The position numbers and the translations under genes were made by a program. From M2408 sp044348665 (GTDB taxonomy: Bacteria; Bacteroidota; Bacteroidia; Flavobacteriales_D; Crocinitomicaceae): a DNA stretch of 6,944 bases. A model generated the notes under the pieces. The model made no database searches. It saw only the letters and a list, made by a program, of their open reading frames with translations, and had not been told where the DNA came from. This document shows positions 1-6,200 of this stretch, piece by piece. Within the stretch, counting starts at the first letter, position 1, and each line of letters opens with the position of its first letter. The stretch spans positions 1 to 6,944 of the forward strand of contig JBIKSI010000158.1 in NCBI GenBank assembly GCA_044348665.1, in the 5' to 3' direction.

Positions 1-135
1 TAAAATAATGCGTGCAAGCTTTTTAAAGAAATTCCATCAAAAACCTTGCATCTAGATTATAAATAAGGACGGTAATAAATTAAAGATCAGATAGTTTTCG
101 TTTTTCAGCAGACCCTACTTAGTAATTTATATGTG

Positions 136-145
136 TTTCATGAAA
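136..145. promoter_or_regulatory. Perfect 10-bp palindrome over the -33 region (possible operator)
   Basis: TTTCATGAAA is its own reverse complement and overlaps the proposed -33 element, a position where a dimeric regulator could block or assist RNA polymerase. The symmetry does not extend into the flanking bases, and ten-base palindromes are not rare in AT-rich DNA. The role is speculative. Confidence 0.15.
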
Positions 146-163
146 TTATAATTCATATATTTG
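136..163 (+). promoter_or_regulatory. Probable Bacteroidota-type promoter (TTTC ... TATATTTG)
   Basis: Positions 156-163 read TATATTTG, an exact match to the TAnnTTTG -7 element recognised by the primary sigma factor of Bacteroidota. TTTC at 136-139 lies 16 bases upstream and is a near match to the TTTG/TTG -33 element, with a spacer at or slightly below the usual range. Transcription would start around 168-171, giving a leader of roughly 35-40 bases before the ATG at 207. The motif match is seen directly; promoter activity is inferred. AT-rich DNA yields such octamers by chance, but the position and orientation fit. Confidence 0.5.
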
Positions 164-206
164 CAAGGAAATTTTCGTTGGAAAACACAAAACAAAATAC
201 TAAACT

Positions 207-275
207 ATGAAAAGAATCTTAACACTTATTGTTTTTTTTGGAATATTATCATTTCAATTTTCATTATCAAGCAGC
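207..275 (+). other. Sec signal peptide (residues 1-23)
   Basis: The N-terminus has the classic layout: Lys2 and Arg3, then a hydrophobic core (ILTLIVFFGIL) at residues 4-14, then a polar Ser-rich stretch ending S21-S22-S23. Cleavage most likely falls after Ser21 or Ser23, because small residues at -1 and -3 fit signal peptidase I. The first module begins directly afterwards with LYWIG at residue 24. There is no Cys in the cleavage region, so a lipoprotein is unlikely. The exact cleavage position is inferred. Confidence 0.88.
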
Positions 276-3200
276 TTATATTGGATTGGTAATTCTGGAA
301 ATTACGATGATCCAACCCATTGGTCTTTGAGTTCTGGAGGTAATTCATGTGCTTGTATTCCAAGTGCTACCGACGATGTTTTTTTTGATCAAAATTCTTT
401 TTCTCTTGCCAATCAAGCGGTAACACTTGCCAACAATTCTTTCAGTAGAAATATGGATTGGACTGGAGTTTTGAATAATCCTTCCTTGAATGGATCAGCT
501 GAGTTGCATGTAAGCGGGGATTTGAAATTTGCTTCAACAATGAGTTTAAATTTTTCTGGTATTTTGTATCTAGAAAGTAATTTGTTGGGCACACGAATAA
601 CAAGTTCGGGTTTGATTTTCAAAGGGATAGTTGCATTTAATAATCCTAATGGAGAATGGATTTTACAAGATGATCTCACAGTTGAAAATCAAATTGCTTT
701 GGTCGGAGGAACATTTAATACCAACAACAAAAATGTGAAATGTGAAGATTTTTGGTCGGGAAATAATAATCTTCGTGGATTAGTTTTAGGTAGTTCTATT
801 TTTACTTTAGATGGAAATGTTAATTATGGCCTACCTTTTTACAACTCCTACAATTGGAATGTCAATGCCACAAATTTTAATTTGAACAGTGGTACTTCAA
901 CAATTAAATGTCTTAGCAATTCTGTAAATTTAATAACAGGTAATAATTTAACTTATTACAATATCGAACATTTAGGAAATAGTAATCTTGTGCTAACAGG
1001 AACAAATGTGTTTAATTCTATCACTACCACAGCTAACATTAATTTGAATGGCAGCAATCAAATAAATGAATTACAGGTTTTTGCTGGTGGATACATTTAT
1101 GGCGACAATGTTTTTGGTAAAGCAATATTGGGTGATCAAAGCAACGCTGGTAATTTTTCTGTTTCTGGAAATAATATATATGACAGTTTAATTCTTTGCA
1201 AGGGAAGAAATTATACATTCTCTTACAATGAAACTCAAATCGTTAATAAATATTTGGAGGCAAATGGGACGTGCACGGAACCAATTAATGTAGTTTCAGG
1301 ATATAATAGTTATGTTGCAAACATTCAAATGCCTGCTATTTCAGTTGTAATTGCCAATAATTTATTGTTTCGTGATATTAATGTAAGTGGTGGGGTTAAT
1401 TTTTCAGCAAATAATTCTATTGATTTAAGAAACAACTCTGGAATAAACTTTGTGGCACCAACACCAAAAACTATTTACTGGGTTGGCGGAGCAGGAAATT
1501 GGCAAGATGCAGCTCATTGGTCAGCAAGTAGCGGTGGTTCAGGAGGATATTGCATTCCTACAAAATATGACAATGTTATTTTAGATCAAAATTCGTTCAC
1601 AGATAGTTTACAAAAAATTAATGTGCAATCTGTATATCCTGCGTATTGTAATAATTTTTCGTGCACAAATTCTGACAAAAAACCGCGTTTGTATTTGGAA
1701 GGCGAGAGCTTGAACATTTATGGTTCACTTTTGCTGTCTAGTAAATTCGAAATCGGAACTGCTTATTACGGAAATTATCAGGTGAATTTTGAATCAAATT
1801 TGACAACAAATACAATAATTTCGAATAATTCCCAAGTAAAAGCTTCGTTTAATTTTAACTCAGCAGGAGAATGGACTTTTGTAGATGATTTCAATTCAAC
1901 ACACTTTTTAGTTCATAGTAACGGAAAATTAAATTTGAATAATAAGACAATTAATTGCTCAAATTTTTATTCTTCAAATACAGCAAATAGAACTTTAGAT
2001 ATTACAAATACGGTTTTTAATTTAACAAGTAGTTATAGTAGTTCAAGTTATTCAATTACTCCGACTAATCTAAGTTTAATTGGTTCAACTAGTTCTACGT
2101 TTAATTTTGTTGGAACCAACGGGCATAATTTTTATGGAGGGAATTTCCATTATCGAGACATCAATGCTTTAGATAGTAACAGTAATCTTTCTATTTCCAA
2201 TAATGGAAGTTTTAGAAATGTTGATTTTAGAGGGGCTGGAACAATTAGTGGTGTAAGTTCTTATAAAAAAGTAAATGTCAATAAGTATATTAATATTTCA
2301 GGAACAAACACTATTGATTCATTACTTTTAAATAATTCGAATTACAACGGAACATCCTATTCAGCTGGTTCAGTAATTTCTTATGCAAAAATAAATTCAG
2401 ATTTTAATTTTAACGGAACTAATGAAATCGATTCATTAATTCTACACACAGGCAAAAAATACGTTTTTGGCTACAGTATAATTAATAAAATTAATAAATA
2501 TTTAGAAGCTGTTGGTTCTTGTACTGCAAATATTTCTATAAAATCGGGATATGATACTTACCCAGCCACAATACAAATGCCTGTTAGTGCATTTGTGGAT
2601 TTAGATTATGTTTCTTTTAAAGACATTGCAGTAAGTGGTGGAATAAATTTTACTGCAAATAATTCAACGGATATTAGCAATAATTCAGGGATCAATTTTG
2701 TGGCACCAACACCAAAAACCATTTATTGGGTAGGGGGTACTGGAAATTGGCAAGATCCAGCTCATTGGTCAGCAAGTAGCGGTGGTTCAGGAGGATATTG
2801 CATTCCTACAAAATATGACAATGTTGTTTTGGATGAAAATTCATTTACAGATAGTTTGCAAAAAATCAATGTGCAATATGCTTATCCTGCGTATTGTAAC
2901 AATTTTTCATGTACTAATTCCGATAAAAAACCACGTTTGTATTTGGAGGGTGAAAGTTTGAATATCTTTGGTTCATTATTAATGTCTAATAAATTTGAAA
3001 TCCAAACGGTATCTTATAGCAGCTATTTTGTCAAGTTTGAATCAACAATCACAACAAATACGATTACATCAAATGGAGCAAAAGTGAAGGCTGAGTTTCA
3101 TTTTAATGCAGCAGGAGAATGGACTTTTGTAGATGATTTTTATTCGACGCACGGTTTTATCCATCGTAAAGGAAAAGTGAATTTTTCAAACATAAATTTA

Positions 3201-6200
3201 ACGATTTCGCATTTAATTTCTGAACCAAATGCAGTTAACTCAATTGATATTTCCAATGCTGTAATTAATTTAAATGCCACTTACAGCCAGTATGCATGGT
3301 ATTTAACAAATCCAAATTTGAGCGTAATTGGTGGTAATTCTTCAATCATAAATGTTTACAATCAAAATAATATAACGGTTAATTTTAATGGTGGAAATTT
3401 TGATTACAATGAGGTGTTTTTTAAAGATAATGTAGATTTGTTATATGACAATTCTTCTATTTCCAACAATGCAAACTTCAATCGAATTGTATTTGAAAAT
3501 AATGGTACTTTACACGGAAATAACAGCATACAATTATTAGAATTTAAAAAGGATGGTTTAATCAGCAACAACAATATTATTGATAGCCTAATATTTGCTC
3601 CATCTAAGAATTATGTTTTCCAAAACGGAACCACGACTACAATTAATGATTATTGGCTAAATAATGGAACGTGTAATGACTTTACAAACATAAGTTCCAA
3701 TGGAAGCAATTCAAAAATAAATGCTGGTTCACCTCTGTTTATTAGTTTCAATGATATCAGTAATTTGGAAATCATTTCAGGAACTGTAACTGCTTCAAAT
3801 TGCAATAATTTGGTCAATAATATCGGATTCACATTAACTTCTCCCTCTGCTAGAAATTTATACTGGGTTAACGGCACTGGAAATTGGTCAGATTCTTATC
3901 ATTGGTCCCTTACAAGCGGTGGAACAGGAGGTGAATGTATTCCTTCCAGTAACGACAATGTGTTTTTTGACCAAAATTCTTTTCCAATTTTAGGAGCAAC
4001 CGTTTCAATAAACCAACAAGCATTGTGTAAAAACATGGATTGGACAGGAGCGTTGAGAAATCCATTACTTTCAGGAAATAGCGATCTTTTAATTTATGGT
4101 TCGCTGAATCTAATTCCAGAAATGCAATTTAATTTTAACCAAACGATTTATTTTAAAAGTCCTTCAGCAGGAAATTTAATAAATTTTGCAGGAATCAGTC
4201 TTGCAAACAATATCATATTTAATGATAATAATTTGGCTGGATCTTGGACGTTTGAAGATGAGGTTGTTACAACTGGAAGTATCACTTTAGACGGGGGAGA
4301 TTTGTCAACAAATAATCAAAATGTGAGTTGTAATAGTTTTGTTGCAAGCTCAAATGGATATCAGAAAAGTTTAAATCTTGGAAGTTCAATTTTCACTATC
4401 GCAATTGACTATGCGAATTGGAATTTGAATGTTCCTAACATGACTTTAAACTCAGGTACATCATCTATCGTTTTTACAGGAACAGGAAATATTTCATTTA
4501 CCAGTACCAATCAATTTTACAATTCTGTTGTTTTCAGAAATACCTCCTCGAATGGAATTTTATATGGTACAAATAACTTTTACAATGTCACTTTTTACGG
4601 AGTTGGAAACATCAGTAATCGAGCAAATATAATCAGAAATTGTAGTTTTTTCAGTGATGCAACAGTAAATGGAAGCAATTATTTCGATACACTTTTATTA
4701 TCTGAACAAAGAAATTACGTGTTTAGTCATTCGGATACGATGTTTATTCAAACTTTAATTGCTCGTGGTAGAAATGGATTACCACTTTCCATTAAATCAA
4801 ACGTAAATACTTTAGAATCTAATTTCAGTATTTCAATGGGTACAATTTGCAGTAACTACCTTGTTTTGCAAGATATTCATGCTATTAACGGTGCAAGTTT
4901 TTTTGCTGGAACTAACAGTATTGACAATGGAAATAATGACGGTTGGACTTTCACTTCTTGTTTTGAACCACTATTGAGCAAAAAAGATATTTCTTGTCAT
5001 GGACTGAATGATGGGGAAATAAGCATTGAAATTGAAGGTGGCCAGGCTCCATATATTATTGAATGGAATAGTGTGGTTTCGACTGATTTAATCAGAAGTA
5101 ATCTTGCAGCAGGTACTTATACAATTACTGTTACAGACAATAATCTTGAGTTATCTTCCAAAACGATAACAATTATAGAACCTGCATTATTGGTGGCCAA
5201 CTTAACTGCGATTAATCCAACTTGCAATACGAACAATGGACTCATCAATGCTTCAATATCTGGTGGAAAAATCCCTTATAGCTTGTCGTGGAACAATGGA
5301 GCTGTTTCTTCAAATCTTCAAAATCTTAATGAAGGATTTTATGAATTAAGTGTTTCGGATTATAATAATTGTGAAGTTATTGTTTCTGAAAATTTAACAA
5401 ATATAGGAGATGTTTATGCAATTAGTAATCCACAAACAATCTGTCAAGGATCGAGCTACACAATAAATGGAAATTCATATACACTTGCCAATACCTATAC
5501 AGATGTGTTCCAGAGTGTTTTAGGTTGCGATAGTATCGTAACAACAATTTTAACAGTTAATAATCCAACAACTGCGAGTTTGACTGAAACAGCTTGTTCA
5601 AGTTTTACTTTGAATGGAGAAACCTTCACGAGTTCAGGAGTTTACACGCAAAACTTAACGAATGTGGCAGGTTGTGATTCGACCTTAACTTTAAATTTAA
5701 CAATCAATACTCCAACAACAGCGAGTATAACCGAAACTGCTTGTTCGAGTTTTACCTTAAATGGAGAAACCTTCACGAGTTCAGGAACTTACACACAAAA
5801 CTTAACGAATGTTGCAGGATGTGATTCAACATTAACTTTAAATTTAACAATCAACAATTCAACAACGGTGAGTTTAACTGAAACAGCTTGTTCTTCTTTC
5901 ACTTTGAACGGAGAAACTTATACTTCTTCAGGAACTTATACACAAAACCTAACGAATGTCGCAGGTTGTGATTCTACCTTAACTTTAAATTTAACAATTA
6001 ACAATCCAACAACATCGAGTTTGACTGAAACTGCATGTTCGAGTTTTACCTTAAATGGAGAAACCTTCACAAGTTCAGGAACTTATACTCAAAACTTAAC
6101 GAATGTTGCTGGTTGTGATTCTACTTTGACTTTGAATTTAACAATCAACACTCCAACAACAGCGAGTTTGACTGAAACAGCTTGTTCAAGTTTTACCTTA

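Larger units (their letters stand above)
1..206. other. Non-coding leader upstream of the giant surface-protein gene
   Basis: No gene can be supported here. Stops occur in the forward frames; the longest open stretch touching the left edge is 2-52, closed by TAG at 53-55. It is too short to judge as the tail of an upstream gene. The stretch is AT-rich, has no convincing GC-rich hairpin followed by a T-run, and contains no tRNA-like or riboswitch-like fold that I can see. Its only supportable content is the promoter-like element near 136-163 and the A-rich leader just before the start codon at 207. Confidence 0.6.

Noticed and set aside
17..29. Weak inverted repeat around AAGCTTTTTAAAG as a terminator of an upstream gene
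   Set aside because: The stem is only about four base pairs of AT-rich sequence and no T-run follows, so it is not a credible intrinsic terminator.
2..55. Possible C-terminal tail of an upstream gene, 17 codons ending at TAG 53-55
   Set aside because: It is too short to show coding character or family. An open stretch of this size is expected by chance.
413..679. Reverse-strand open frame of 88 codons
   Set aside because: It lies antisense to module 1 of the forward gene, whose reading frame is unbroken and has clear domain motifs. No recognisable protein features were seen.
3650..3877. Reverse-strand open frame of 75 codons
   Set aside because: It is antisense to the end of module 3 and the start of module 4 and has no supporting motif.
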